From Rhodospirillaceae bacterium (GTDB taxonomy: Bacteria; Pseudomonadota; Alphaproteobacteria; Rhodospirillales; JABHCV01): a stretch of 41,414 nt of DNA. Below the pieces are notes generated by a model that was not told where the DNA came from, did no database searches, and saw only the letters and a program-made list of their open reading frames with translations. The position numbers were made by a program, and so were the translations under genes. The stretch spans positions 1-41,414 of the forward strand of contig JACNJU010000076.1 of NCBI GenBank assembly GCA_014382375.1, read 5' to 3'. This document shows, in pieces, positions 1-7,993 of this stretch; position 1 is the stretch's first letter, and each line of letters starts with the position of its first letter.

Positions 1-144
<144 letters not shown>

Positions 145-159
145 CTAAGAATTTTATAT

Positions 160-684
160 TCAGTCGTGATCCATGACCACCGTGCCGCGGGCAATGGCGG
201 CGACGCCGGTTCTGGAAACATCAATGAGGCCGAGCGGCACCATCAGTTCGATAAAGGCGTTGAGCTTGCCGGTGTCACCGACAATCTCGAAAATGAACGA
301 GTCATTGGTGCTGTCAACGGCGCGAGCCCGGAAAATATCGGCGATGCGAAGCGCCTCGACCCGTTTCTCACCGACCCCAAGAACCTTGACCAGCGCCAGT
401 TCGCGTTCAACATGCGGGCCTTCGATGGTCAGATCATTGACACCATGGATCGGCACCAGCCGTTCCAGCTGGGCCTTGATCTGCTCGATCACCATCGGCG
501 TGCCCGAGGTGACGATGGTGATCCGCGACAGGTTTTCCTCAACATCAATTTCGGCGACCGTCAGGCTTTCAATGTTGTAACCACGGCCCGAAAACAGGCC
601 GATGACGCGGGCAAGCACACCCGGCTCGTTATCGACGAGCACGGACATGGTATGGGTATTTTGTAATTCGCTAATCGGTGTCAC
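160..684 (-). CDS. ilvN: Acetolactate synthase small (regulatory) subunit
   Basis: A 174-aa protein that starts with a short lead and then an ACT domain (HTMSVLVDNEPGVLARVIGLFSGRGYNIESL, residues about 11-41, abbreviated family pattern DNEPGVLARV). The C-terminal half carries the usual second domain of IlvN/IlvH small subunits, ending near SRTGVAAIARG. Length matches the family (about 160-175 aa). The protein binds the catalytic subunit IlvB, activates it and gives valine feedback control. It lies between ilvB (41 bases upstream) and ilvC (45 bases downstream) on the same strand. Nothing about it is unusual. Confidence 0.95.
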   Translation of the reverse strand: MTPISELQNTHTMSVLVDNEPGVLARVIGLFSGRGYNIESLTVAEIDVEENLSRITIVTSGTPMVIEQIKAQLERLVPIHGVNDLTIEGPHVERELALVKVLGVGEKRVEALRIADIFRARAVDSTNDSFIFEIVGDTGKLNAFIELMVPLGLIDVSRTGVAAIARGTVVMDHD

Positions 685-725
685 TGTCTTCTAAGTCCCC
701 GTTTTCGGGTTAAATCCAAACATTT

Positions 726-2489
726 CTAAACCAGCACCATGCCGTCTTCGGTAACAGGATCGTCGGTTTCGTCTTCGGGGCCGAAAATCATCTCGTTGTG
801 GGCCGCACCGGAGGGGATCATCGGGTAGCAGCTTTCCAGCTTGTCGACGCAGATGTCAGCGATCACCGGACGGTCGCATTCGATCATCTCGCCGATCACG
901 TCGTCCAGTTGTTCTTTTTTCTCGGCCCTAAGGCCAACGCCGCCGAAGGCTTCGGCCAGTTTAACGAAATCAGGCAAGGCCTGCATGTGGCTTTCGGCGT
1001 AGCGGCCACCGTGCAGCAGTTCCTGCCACTGGCGGACCATACCCATGTATTCGTTGTTCAGGATAAACACCTTCACCGGCAGGTTATACTGCACCAGGGT
1101 CGACATTTCCTGAATGTTCATCAGGATCGAGGCCTCCCCGGCAATATCGATGACCAGCGCCTTCGGGTGCGCCAATTGCACGCCCATGGCGGCGGGAAGG
1201 CCGTAGCCCATGGTGCCCAATCCGCCCGATGTCATCCAGCGGTTGGGGCGCTCAAAATGGAAATGCTGGGCCGCCCACATCTGGTGCTGGCCGACCTCGG
1301 TTGTGATGTAGACCTCGTTTTGTTTTTTTGTCAGCTCGTACAGGCGCTCGATCGCGTACTGCGGCTTGATGTTCTTGGCCGCCCGGTCGTAGTCGAGGCT
1401 TTTACGCTCCCGCCACTTGTTGATCGTCTTCCACCAGGACTTCATGGCTTTTTCATCGGCCCGCTTCTGTCCCGACTTCCAGAGCTTGATCATGTCCTCA
1501 AGCACATGGCCGACATCACCGACGATGCCCAGATCGACATGGACGTTCTTGTTGATCGAGGACGGGTCGATATCAATATGGATTTTCACGGAATCCGGCG
1601 AGAACGCATCGAGCCTGCCGGTCACCCGGTCATCAAAGCGCGCACCGACACAGACCATCACGTCGCAGTCATGCATGGCCATGTTGGCCTCGTAGGTTCC
1701 GTGCATACCCAGCATACCCAGGAAATGCTTGTCAGAGGCGGCAAGCGCGCCAAGCCCCATCAGCGTCAGGGTGCAGGGAAAATCCGTCGCCTGGACAAGC
1801 TGGGTCAAAAGCTGTGAGGCGCCGGGGCCGGAATTAATGACCCCGCCACCGGCATAGATCAGCGGCTTTTTGGCGCCAGCCATGATTTTAACGGCCTGTT
1901 CGATCTTCGCAAGATCACCCTTGATCTGCGGCTTGTAGCTTTTGTGAACGACCTTGGCCGGCGGCACATAATCGGCATGGCCCATCATCACGTCCTTGGG
2001 GAAATCGATGACCACCGGGCCGGGACGCCCGCTTTTGGCAACATAAAAGGCCTCGTGAATACGGCGCGCCAGATTATCGACATTCTTGACCAGATAGTTG
2101 TGCTTGGTACAGGGCCGGGTAATGCCGGTGGTGTCGGCTTCCTGAAAAGCGTCGTTACCGATCAGATGGGTTGGCACCTGGCCGCAGATGCAAACCAGCG
2201 GCACGCTGTCCATCATCGCATCGAGCAGGCCGGTCACCGCGTTGGTCGCACCGGGACCGGAGGTCACCAGCACGACGCCGACCTTGCCCGTCGACCTGGC
2301 ATAGCCTTCAGCCGCATGAACCGCGCCGCCTTCCTGTCGGACAAGAATGTGGCGGATTTTGTTCTGCTTGAAGAATTCGTCGTAAATCGGCAGCACAGCG
2401 CCGCCCGGATAGCCAAAGACAACGTCAACGCCCTGATCAGCCAATGCCTTCAGGAGTATTTGTGCGCCGCTCATCTGGTTTTTCGACAT
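726..2489 (-). CDS. ilvB: Acetolactate synthase large (catalytic) subunit
   Basis: A 587-aa ThDP-dependent enzyme that condenses two pyruvates, or pyruvate with 2-oxobutyrate, as the first common step of branched-chain amino acid synthesis. The N-terminal domain has GYPGGAVLPIYDEF and the ThDP-activating glutamate in RQEGGAVHAAEGYAR. The central domain carries the FAD-type region, and the C-terminal domain has GGLGTMGYGLPAAMG and the ThDP/Mg2+ region followed by NNEYMGMVRQWQ. The Mg2+ motif usually written GD(G/A)S reads GEAS here, with a GAG codon, so a ligand Asp is replaced by Glu. The start ATG at 2489 is preceded by GGTAAAGG. Length is normal for the family. It is the first gene of ilvB-ilvN-ilvC. 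Confidence 0.96.
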   Translation of the reverse strand: MSKNQMSGAQILLKALADQGVDVVFGYPGGAVLPIYDEFFKQNKIRHILVRQEGGAVHAAEGYARSTGKVGVVLVTSGPGATNAVTGLLDAMMDSVPLVCICGQVPTHLIGNDAFQEADTTGITRPCTKHNYLVKNVDNLARRIHEAFYVAKSGRPGPVVIDFPKDVMMGHADYVPPAKVVHKSYKPQIKGDLAKIEQAVKIMAGAKKPLIYAGGGVINSGPGASQLLTQLVQATDFPCTLTLMGLGALAASDKHFLGMLGMHGTYEANMAMHDCDVMVCVGARFDDRVTGRLDAFSPDSVKIHIDIDPSSINKNVHVDLGIVGDVGHVLEDMIKLWKSGQKRADEKAMKSWWKTINKWRERKSLDYDRAAKNIKPQYAIERLYELTKKQNEVYITTEVGQHQMWAAQHFHFERPNRWMTSGGLGTMGYGLPAAMGVQLAHPKALVIDIAGEASILMNIQEMSTLVQYNLPVKVFILNNEYMGMVRQWQELLHGGRYAESHMQALPDFVKLAEAFGGVGLRAEKKEQLDDVIGEMIECDRPVIADICVDKLESCYPMIPSGAAHNEMIFGPEDETDDPVTEDGMVLV

Positions 2490-2529
2490 CGTATTGGCCT
2501 TTACCTTAAAGTCACTTAAACAAAGTTTG

Positions 2530-2546
2530 GGCCGCCAAAGGCGGCC
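2530..2546 (-). terminator. GC-rich hairpin between miaA and ilvB (possible miaA terminator or ilvB leader hairpin)
   Basis: A perfect 7-bp inverted repeat GGCCGCC-AAA-GGCGGCC lies 41 bases upstream of the ilvB start and 75 bases after the miaA stop. On the minus strand it is followed only by CAAACTTTGTTT, so the uridine run is poor and intrinsic termination would be weak. I found no leader peptide rich in Val, Leu or Ile codons in the 130 bases upstream of ilvB, so classical attenuation is not supported. Confidence 0.4.
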
Positions 2547-2620
2547 TTTGATACGCTCTGTGCAAGAAATTGCGCCTGATTCCCAGCAATCCCGCTAAAC
2601 AGAACGCGCAAACTAGTCTT

Positions 2621-3583
2621 TCATGACGGCGGGGTCAACATAAATTGACGAATAAATGAAAAGATTTCAGGCCGTAAACTTTCCGAATATTGCTCAAAAA
2701 CAGGTAAATCGGCAGAAATCTGGTTGCGTAGCCAGGTCATCTGGCGTTTGGCGAACTGGCGGGTAGCCCGCTTGGCGTCATCGGTTGCGGTTTCCAGGTC
2801 CGTTTCACCGGCCAGATAGCGCCGCAGTTCCGGCACCCCGACCGCCTTCATCGCTGGCAGGGCCGGATCAAGTCCCAGGTCGTCAAGGGCGCGGACCTCC
2901 TGCAGCGCGCCATTGTCCATCATCCAGGCGAAACGCTGATTAACGCCTTCGTACAGGATTTCCCGGTCCGGGCTTAAGACAATAACGGCAAAAGCGGCGT
3001 CAAGCGGTGGCTGGGCGGGATGGTCCTTTTGCCAGTCGCTTAACGGCCTGCCTGTCGCCAGCGCCACTTCATAGGCGCGGATCAGGCGTTGGCTATCACC
3101 GGCGGGGATTCGAGCCGCCGCCTCCGGGTCAAGACTGGCCAGTGCGCCATGAAAAGCCTCAGGCCCAAGTTCCTTGTGAAGGTCCGTCGCCTCGGCCCGA
3201 TAAGACGCATCGACGCCCGGGATCGGGGCCAGCCCTTCCATCAGCGCCTTCAGGTAGAGGCCGGTGCCACCGACGACCAGCGGCACTTTTCCACCTGCCC
3301 AGGCGGCCCTGATTTCATCAACCGCCATATCCAGCCAGCGACCAACCGAACACGGATCAGCAGCCGCCAGCACCCCGTACAGGCGGTGTGGCGCCTTTTC
3401 CAGATCGCGCTCCGGCGGGCGGGCGCTCAGCACATCAAGCTCGCGGTAGACCTGCATGGAGTCCGCGTTGATGATGAGCCCGGAAAATTCCCGCGCCAGA
3501 TCGATGGCCAGGGCAGATTTTCCACTGGCCGTCGGCCCGGCGATAATGATGACCCGTTGTTGCAAGACGTGATCCTCTGGCAT
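2621..3583 (-). CDS. miaA: tRNA dimethylallyltransferase
   Basis: From the ATG at 3583 the protein is 320 aa and begins MPEDHVLQQRVIIIAGPTASGKSA, with the P-loop GPTASGKS at residues about 15-22. This is followed by DSMQVYRELDVLSARPP (substrate tRNA/Asp motif) and GGTGLYLKAL, all diagnostic of MiaA. The enzyme transfers dimethylallyl from DMAPP to N6 of A37 in tRNAs that read UNN codons. An in-frame ATG at 3631 would add 16 residues, but that stretch overlaps a 26-codon ORF in another frame that has a far better ribosome site. The downstream ATG also gives the normal family N-terminus and sits 8 bases after that ORF's stop, so I prefer it. It appears to be the last gene of tetR-acg-small ORF-miaA. 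Confidence 0.93.
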   Translation of the reverse strand: MPEDHVLQQRVIIIAGPTASGKSALAIDLAREFSGLIINADSMQVYRELDVLSARPPERDLEKAPHRLYGVLAAADPCSVGRWLDMAVDEIRAAWAGGKVPLVVGGTGLYLKALMEGLAPIPGVDASYRAEATDLHKELGPEAFHGALASLDPEAAARIPAGDSQRLIRAYEVALATGRPLSDWQKDHPAQPPLDAAFAVIVLSPDREILYEGVNQRFAWMMDNGALQEVRALDDLGLDPALPAMKAVGVPELRRYLAGETDLETATDDAKRATRQFAKRQMTWLRNQISADLPVFEQYSESLRPEIFSFIRQFMLTPPS

Positions 3584-3591
3584 TCGGGTAG

Positions 3592-3672
3592 CTATATCGC
3601 CACCAGCACCAGCAAAATCCACCATCCCCATTCCGGCAACTCTGCCTTATCGATAAATTCCCTGATCTTCAT
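3592..3672 (-). CDS. Small predicted membrane peptide, 26 aa, between acg and miaA
   Basis: A 26-codon ORF (ATG at 3672, TAG at 3594-3592) is preceded at 8-base spacing by AAAGGAGG, the strongest Shine-Dalgarno match in this area. That site overlaps the stop codon of the nitroreductase gene upstream, as expected for translational coupling. The peptide has a short charged N-terminus (MKIREFIDKAELPE) followed by a Trp-rich hydrophobic stretch WGWWILLVLVAI, which suggests a tiny membrane-associated protein. It ends 8 bases before the likely miaA start, so it may pass ribosomes to miaA, which has no clear site of its own. I do not recognise the peptide. The alternatives are that it is only a leader for miaA, or that it is chance and miaA starts at 3631. 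Confidence 0.55.
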   Translation of the reverse strand: MKIREFIDKAELPEWGWWILLVLVAI

Positions 3673-3686
3673 TTTTCAATCCTCCT

Positions 3687-4841
3687 TTAGTCTCGCATTA
3701 TATCGGATAAACCTCGACGCGCCGAATGGCTGACCGGGTCGGCGATCCCGAGGCGGAACAACATTTGTACCGTGTGACCGTCGGGAACACCCAAGAGCCC
3801 AAGAAACTGACGCTGCAAGGCGCTCATATCCGGGTATTCTTGCAGAACCTGGCTCATGGGATGCATGGCCAAACCCAGCTGCGTCGCCTTCAGGTTGAGC
3901 CGCTCGTAGGCGCGGCCTGTCAGCACCTGATCGAGACGGTTATTGGTTTTGGTCGTGATCCAGCCAAAAGCGGCTGCTGAATTGGCCTGCTCGGTCGTCA
4001 TCTGAACCGCCTGGGCACCGAATTCCGAACTGTCGGCCTCGGTTTCTTGCCGGTCCAGGAAGAACGTTTCGGCGGCGAATTTCATCAAACCCGTCATACC
4101 CGACTGGGCGACCCCAAACCCGTCGCGGAAGCGGGCGCGTTCTTCATCGTTAAAGCGGAACATGGCGATGGTTTCAGCGTCGCGGGCCTTGTCGGCGGTT
4201 TCGATCTGCATAGCCCGACGGGCGGTGTCGGCCAACGTGCGACGTTTGCCCGCCTTATTGGTCAGGCCAAGACCCGGATGATTGATGGAACCAGCCAGTT
4301 CGGAAAGCTGGGCCGCACTCACAGGGGTGTCCTCATAAACCCGTTTGTTCGATTGCCTTTTGGTGATCTGCGCGAACAAGGGATCAACACGGGCACTGCC
4401 GTCCTTTACCAGTGTGAGCGAGGCGACCGGCTTGTCGGCGATTTGCGCATTGGCGTACATGCCGTGCGGGAAATATTCGACATCCATGCGATAGCCCCGG
4501 CGCGCCGCCGCCAGTGCGGCGTTCTCAAGGAAGGTGCCCTGACCGATATGAACCTGACGAAACGGCGGGTCTGTTTCAGGCAGCAAACGCGACTGATCCA
4601 CATACAGATCAAAACTGTCAGGGCCTGTCAGATCGACGATCCACGGCTGCTTGTTGTGCGGGTTAGGGGCCAGGATGGCGTAGGACAAAACAATCCGGCG
4701 AATATCCGTTTCCCCGGGCATGGGGCCATTCCAGGCCTCAAGCCCGGTTTCACCGGTTTCGCCACAACCGCTGAGGATGCTGGGCAGCAACGCCACGCTC
4801 GAACCCGCCGCCATCACTTTGATGAAATCTCGTCTGTGCAT
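3687..4841 (-). CDS. Acg-type FMN-binding nitroreductase with Tat signal
   Basis: A 384-aa protein that begins MHRRDFIKVMAAGSSVALLPSILSGCG. The twin-arginine motif (RRDFIK) and hydrophobic stretch point to Tat export, and the Ser-Gly-Cys near residues 24-26 looks like a lipobox, so the product may be a periplasmic lipoprotein. The mature part opens with IRRIVLSYAILAPNPHNKQPW, the hallmark of the Acg-like nitroreductase family, and ends with a matching C-terminal region (GRAYERLNLKATQLGLAMHPMSQ). Such proteins bind FMN, but their physiological substrates are mostly unknown. It lies 4 bases downstream of a TetR gene on the same strand and is probably controlled by it. A quinone- or nitro-compound reductase role is inference only. 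Confidence 0.85.
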   Translation of the reverse strand: MHRRDFIKVMAAGSSVALLPSILSGCGETGETGLEAWNGPMPGETDIRRIVLSYAILAPNPHNKQPWIVDLTGPDSFDLYVDQSRLLPETDPPFRQVHIGQGTFLENAALAAARRGYRMDVEYFPHGMYANAQIADKPVASLTLVKDGSARVDPLFAQITKRQSNKRVYEDTPVSAAQLSELAGSINHPGLGLTNKAGKRRTLADTARRAMQIETADKARDAETIAMFRFNDEERARFRDGFGVAQSGMTGLMKFAAETFFLDRQETEADSSEFGAQAVQMTTEQANSAAAFGWITTKTNNRLDQVLTGRAYERLNLKATQLGLAMHPMSQVLQEYPDMSALQRQFLGLLGVPDGHTVQMLFRLGIADPVSHSARRGLSDIMRD

Positions 4842-4845
4842 GGTG

Positions 4846-5439
4846 TTATCCTTTAATCAGATAGGGGCGGATGATTTCGCGGATCAAATCAATACCCGCG
4901 CCGATGTTTTTGTCATTAAGCGGTTCCCCTTCGATGCTCAGGAAATCAAGCCAGTAATCACCGATCAACCAGCCGATACGAATTAACCGGGGCAAGGTTT
5001 TCTTGTCTTGCGGGCGGCGCATGACGCCACTTTCAATCAGGTATTCGAAGAAGGCCTCAATCTCTTTCAAGCGGGCCTTGCGAACCTTTTTGCAAGCCTT
5101 CGCCAGCTCAGGGTCATTGACAAGAAGGACCGATAATTCCTTCTGGAAAAACTGATACCTGACGAGCATCCCTTGCAGGGCAGCCAGGGCCGCGAGGAAC
5201 TTTTCCAAAGCCGGCAAACTATCATCGCCTGCCTGCCAGACCGTATCCATATCGGCAACCATTTGCTGATGGATGTGGCGGATGATCTCTTCCTTGTTGG
5301 CGAAGTGGTAGTAAAGATTGCCCGGACTGATCCCCATCGCTTCGGCGATATGGTTGGTCGACACCGCCGCCGTGCCCTGGTCGTTGAACAGGTCCGTCGC
5401 CGTCGTCAGAATGGCTTGCCTTGTCGAGACACGTTTCAT
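4846..5439 (-). CDS. TetR-family transcriptional regulator
   Basis: A 197-aa protein with the TetR N-terminal helix-turn-helix: RQAILTTATDLFNDQGTAAVST, then NHIAEAMGISPGNLYYHFANKEEII at residues about 28-52. The remaining 140 residues would form the ligand-binding and dimer domain, which has no recognisable ligand signature. It is the first gene of the minus-strand unit and lies 4 bases from the Acg-type nitroreductase, so it probably represses itself and that gene. A perfect palindrome sits 30 bases upstream of its start. Family assignment is firm and the effector is unknown. Confidence 0.93.
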   Translation of the reverse strand: MKRVSTRQAILTTATDLFNDQGTAAVSTNHIAEAMGISPGNLYYHFANKEEIIRHIHQQMVADMDTVWQAGDDSLPALEKFLAALAALQGMLVRYQFFQKELSVLLVNDPELAKACKKVRKARLKEIEAFFEYLIESGVMRRPQDKKTLPRLIRIGWLIGDYWLDFLSIEGEPLNDKNIGAGIDLIREIIRPYLIKG

Positions 5440-5469
5440 GGTTGGGGGTGTTCCCTTGATTTAAGTTAC

Positions 5470-5486
5470 TACTCTAATTTAGAGTA
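5470..5486. promoter_or_regulatory. Palindromic operator candidate for the TetR regulator
   Basis: The sequence TACTCTA-ATT-TAGAGTA is a perfect 7-bp inverted repeat with a 3-base centre, inside an AT-rich and roughly symmetric wider region (TTAAGT... to ...ACTTTAA, 5461-5495). It lies 30 bases upstream of the tetR start codon, where an autoregulatory operator is expected. Site geometry (17 bp) fits TetR-family operators. Binding has not been shown. Confidence 0.65.
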
Positions 5487-5531
5487 TTTACTTTAATTGT
5501 CAAGAAATTAATTGCCGCCCGCGCCGGCCAT

Positions 5532-5563
5532 AAAAAAAGCGGGCCCCGCAGGACCCGCTTTTT
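5532..5563 (-). terminator. Intrinsic terminator after trpB2
   Basis: On the minus strand the stem AAGCGGGTCC / GGGCCCGCTT (one mismatch, loop TGCG) is followed by a run of seven T residues and begins about 20 bases after the trpB2 stop codon. Flanking A and T runs make it usable from both strands, but nothing on the plus strand needs it. Confidence 0.85.
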
Positions 5564-5581
5564 GAAGTCTTGATGAAAGAT

Positions 5582-6946
5582 TTATTCGGCCGCCACCTGG
5601 GGCAGGTCCGCCATCGCCGCGTCGAGGGCGGCGTGGTCGTAGTCTTCGTCTTTCAGCTTGCCTGCGAAGTAGTCGGTGTAAGCCTGCATGTCGAAGTGAC
5701 CGTGACCGGACAGGTTGAACAGGATCGTCTTCGACGTCCCCTCCGCCTTGCACTTCAAGGCCTGATCGACGGCGGCCTTCACCGCGTGGGTCGATTCCGG
5801 CGCGGGTACGATGCCTTCGGCGCGGGCGAACTGGACCCCTGCGTCAAAACAGCCGGTCTGGTGATAAGCGACCGCTTCAACAAGCCCCAAGGCGACCAGA
5901 TGGCTGACCAGCGGCGACATCCCGTGGTAGCGCAAGCCACCGGCGTGAATGCCCGACGGAATAAAGGTCGAGCCCAGCGTGTGCATCTTGACCAGCGGCG
6001 TTAAGTGGGCGGTATCGCCGAAATCGTAGGCGAAGGTGCCACGGGTCAGGGTCGGACAGGCGGCAGGTTCGACGGCGATCACCTGGCGTTTCTTGCCGCC
6101 GCGCATTTGCTGACCCAGAAACGGGAAAGCAAGCCCGGCGAAGTTGGAGCCGCCACCGGCGCAACCGATGACGATATCCGGATCATCACCGGCCATTTCC
6201 ATCTGCTCCATGGCTTCCTGACCGATGATGGTCTGATGCAGAAGCACATGGTTAAGAACACTGCCCAGTGAATACTTGGTGTCGTCATTCTTGGCCGCCA
6301 CTTCGACGGCTTCGGAAATGGCGATGCCCAGTGAGCCTGTGGAATCCGGGTGTTCGGCAAGGATCGCCTTGCCGGATTCGGTTTCCATGCTGGGGCTGGC
6401 GACACAGCGCGCCCCGTAGGTTTCCATCAAGGCGCGGCGGTAAGGCTTCTGCTCAAAGCTGACCTTGACCATGAAGACGTTGACTTCAAGGCCGAACAGG
6501 TTGCCGGCGAAGGCCAGCGATGATCCCCACTGACCGGCGCCGGTTTCCGTCGACAGCTTCTTGACGCCTTCTTCCTTGTTGTAGAAGGCCTGGGCGACGG
6601 CGGTGTTGGGTTTGTGACTGCCCGACGGGCTGACGCCTTCGTACTTGTAGTAAATCCTGGCCGGGGTATCCAGAACCTGCTCAAGCCTGCGCGCCCGATA
6701 GAGCGGCGCCGGACGCCACAAACGGTAGACTTCGCGCACCGGTTCGGGGATTTCGATCTCCCGTTCCTGCGTCACTTCCTGCATGATGCAGGCCATGGGG
6801 AACAACGGCGCCAGGTCGTCAGGGCCGATCGGTTGGCCGGTGCCCGGATGCAGGACCGGGGCCAGTGGCTCGGGCAAATCAGCCGCGATGTTGTACCAAT
6901 GCTTTGGAATACGGTCTTCGGATAAGGTGTATTTGTAGTCGCCCAT
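5582..6946 (-). CDS. trpB: Tryptophan synthase beta-like enzyme, TrpB2 type
   Basis: A 454-aa PLP enzyme, longer than classical TrpB (about 400 aa) because of an N-terminal extension ([20 protein letters not shown]...) typical of the TrpB2 group. The PLP lysine lies in GSHKPNTA (residues about 110-117), the substrate region is ETGAGQWG, and the phosphate-binding loop is [10 protein letters not shown]. Classical TrpB joins indole and serine in a complex with TrpA. TrpB2 enzymes often act alone on indole, and some may use phosphoserine. No trpA or other trp gene is in the window, so this is a stand-alone copy. The start has a strong GGGGAGG site 5 bases before the ATG, a 14-bp palindrome lies upstream, and a terminator follows. 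Confidence 0.92.
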   Translation of the reverse strand: MGDYKYTLSEDRIPKHWYNIAADLPEPLAPVLHPGTGQPIGPDDLAPLFPMACIMQEVTQEREIEIPEPVREVYRLWRPAPLYRARRLEQVLDTPARIYYKYEGVSPSGSHKPNTAVAQAFYNKEEGVKKLSTETGAGQWGSSLAFAGNLFGLEVNVFMVKVSFEQKPYRRALMETYGARCVASPSMETESGKAILAEHPDSTGSLGIAISEAVEVAAKNDDTKYSLGSVLNHVLLHQTIIGQEAMEQMEMAGDDPDIVIGCAGGGSNFAGLAFPFLGQQMRGGKKRQVIAVEPAACPTLTRGTFAYDFGDTAHLTPLVKMHTLGSTFIPSGIHAGGLRYHGMSPLVSHLVALGLVEAVAYHQTGCFDAGVQFARAEGIVPAPESTHAVKAAVDQALKCKAEGTSKTILFNLSGHGHFDMQAYTDYFAGKLKDEDYDHAALDAAMADLPQVAAE

Positions 6947-6977
6947 GATGGCCTCCCCTGAGTTTTGGTTTCCGTAG

Positions 6978-6991
6978 CCTAATCAATTAGG
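6978..6991. promoter_or_regulatory. Palindrome upstream of trpB2 (possible operator)
   Basis: CCTAAT-CA-ATTAGG is a perfect 6-bp inverted repeat with a 2-base centre, 31 bases before the trpB2 start codon and about 45 bases after the aldo/keto reductase stop. Its position suits a regulator of trpB2. The motif does not match an operator that I can name with confidence. Confidence 0.3.
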
Positions 6992-7035
6992 GCGGGCAGG
7001 TGCAAGGGGCAGGCTTACCCAGGCAAAAACCCCGT

Positions 7036-7980
7036 TTAAAGACTTTCCATTAATTCGACTATTTTCCGGCGTTGTCTGGCGTCCGGCACCGGCCCCAGAC
7101 CGGCACCGATGTTATCGGTCATGTGTTTTGCCTTGCTTGTGCCGGGGATGATGCAGGTCACCGCCGGGTTTCCTAAAATGTATTTCAGAAAAACTTGCCC
7201 CCAGCTCGAAGCCCCGAATTCCGCAGCCCAGTCGGGAATTTTTCTTCCCCGAACCAGCCTGAACAACCCGCCCCGCCCGAAAGGCACATTGACCAGTACC
7301 GCTACCCCTTTTTCGGCGGCCAGCGGCAGCAGGATATTTTCGGCATTGCGGTTGAGGACCGAGTAATTGAGCTGGACGAAATCGAGAATTTCCGACTGCA
7401 TCACCATTTCAAGGTCTTCATGGGCGTCATCGCGATAATGCGTGATGCCGACATAGCGAATGCGGCCGGCGTCCCGCCAGTCGCGTATGCTTTCCAGATG
7501 GATGTCCGTACCCTTCAGATTGTGGACCTGCATCAGGTCAATTTTCCCGGTATGCCAACGTCCCATCGAGCCCTTCATCTGACCCAGACCGTCGTCCTTA
7601 CCGCCATACGTGCTGATCTTGGTGGCGATAAAAGCTTTGTCGCGGGCACCCATTTGATCGAGCAGGCGACCGGCGATGGTTTCAGAATTGCCATAGCTGG
7701 GTGCTGAGTCGATAACACTGCCACCGCCGTTAAAAAGCGTTTCCAGAACCTCACGGCGTTGGGCCATCTGTTCGGCGTCGCCCGCCACATCAAAGACCCG
7801 GGATGTGCCAAGACCAATAACGGGCAACATCTCGCCACTTTTGGCAATGGCCCGCCGCGCCATAGGTTGGGGTTGGGGCTGGGCGGCGGTCGCCAACCTC
7901 ATGGGTCCCGTGGACCCCATGGCTAAGGCGGCACCTGCGTTTACGGAAAGTTTCAAAAATTCCTTACGGGTAAGTTTCAT
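7036..7980 (-). CDS. Aldo/keto reductase with Tat-like signal peptide
   Basis: A 314-aa protein. The N-terminus MKLTRKEFLKLSVNAGAALAMGSTG has a Tat-like signal with Arg-Lys (TRKEFLK) in place of twin arginines. The mature domain has the aldo/keto reductase pattern: the active-site Asp and Tyr in DSAPSYGNSE, Lys in ATKIS and His in MQVHNL, then a barrel ending with the NADP-binding region IIPGTSKAKHMTDNI. It would reduce carbonyl compounds; the substrate is unknown. The start ATG has an AAGGAG site 7 bases upstream and lies 13 bases after the transporter gene, so the two are co-transcribed. An exported enzyme of this type must be folded with its NADP(H) before passage, which fits the Tat route. 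Confidence 0.87.
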   Translation of the reverse strand: MKLTRKEFLKLSVNAGAALAMGSTGPMRLATAAQPQPQPMARRAIAKSGEMLPVIGLGTSRVFDVAGDAEQMAQRREVLETLFNGGGSVIDSAPSYGNSETIAGRLLDQMGARDKAFIATKISTYGGKDDGLGQMKGSMGRWHTGKIDLMQVHNLKGTDIHLESIRDWRDAGRIRYVGITHYRDDAHEDLEMVMQSEILDFVQLNYSVLNRNAENILLPLAAEKGVAVLVNVPFGRGGLFRLVRGRKIPDWAAEFGASSWGQVFLKYILGNPAVTCIIPGTSKAKHMTDNIGAGLGPVPDARQRRKIVELMESL

Positions 7981-7993
7981 CGAAGTTCTCCTT

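Noticed and set aside
798-1817. A 339-codon open frame on the plus strand across ilvB
   Set aside because: It is antisense to a strongly recognised gene, has no family motif, and long antisense frames are common in GC-rich genes.
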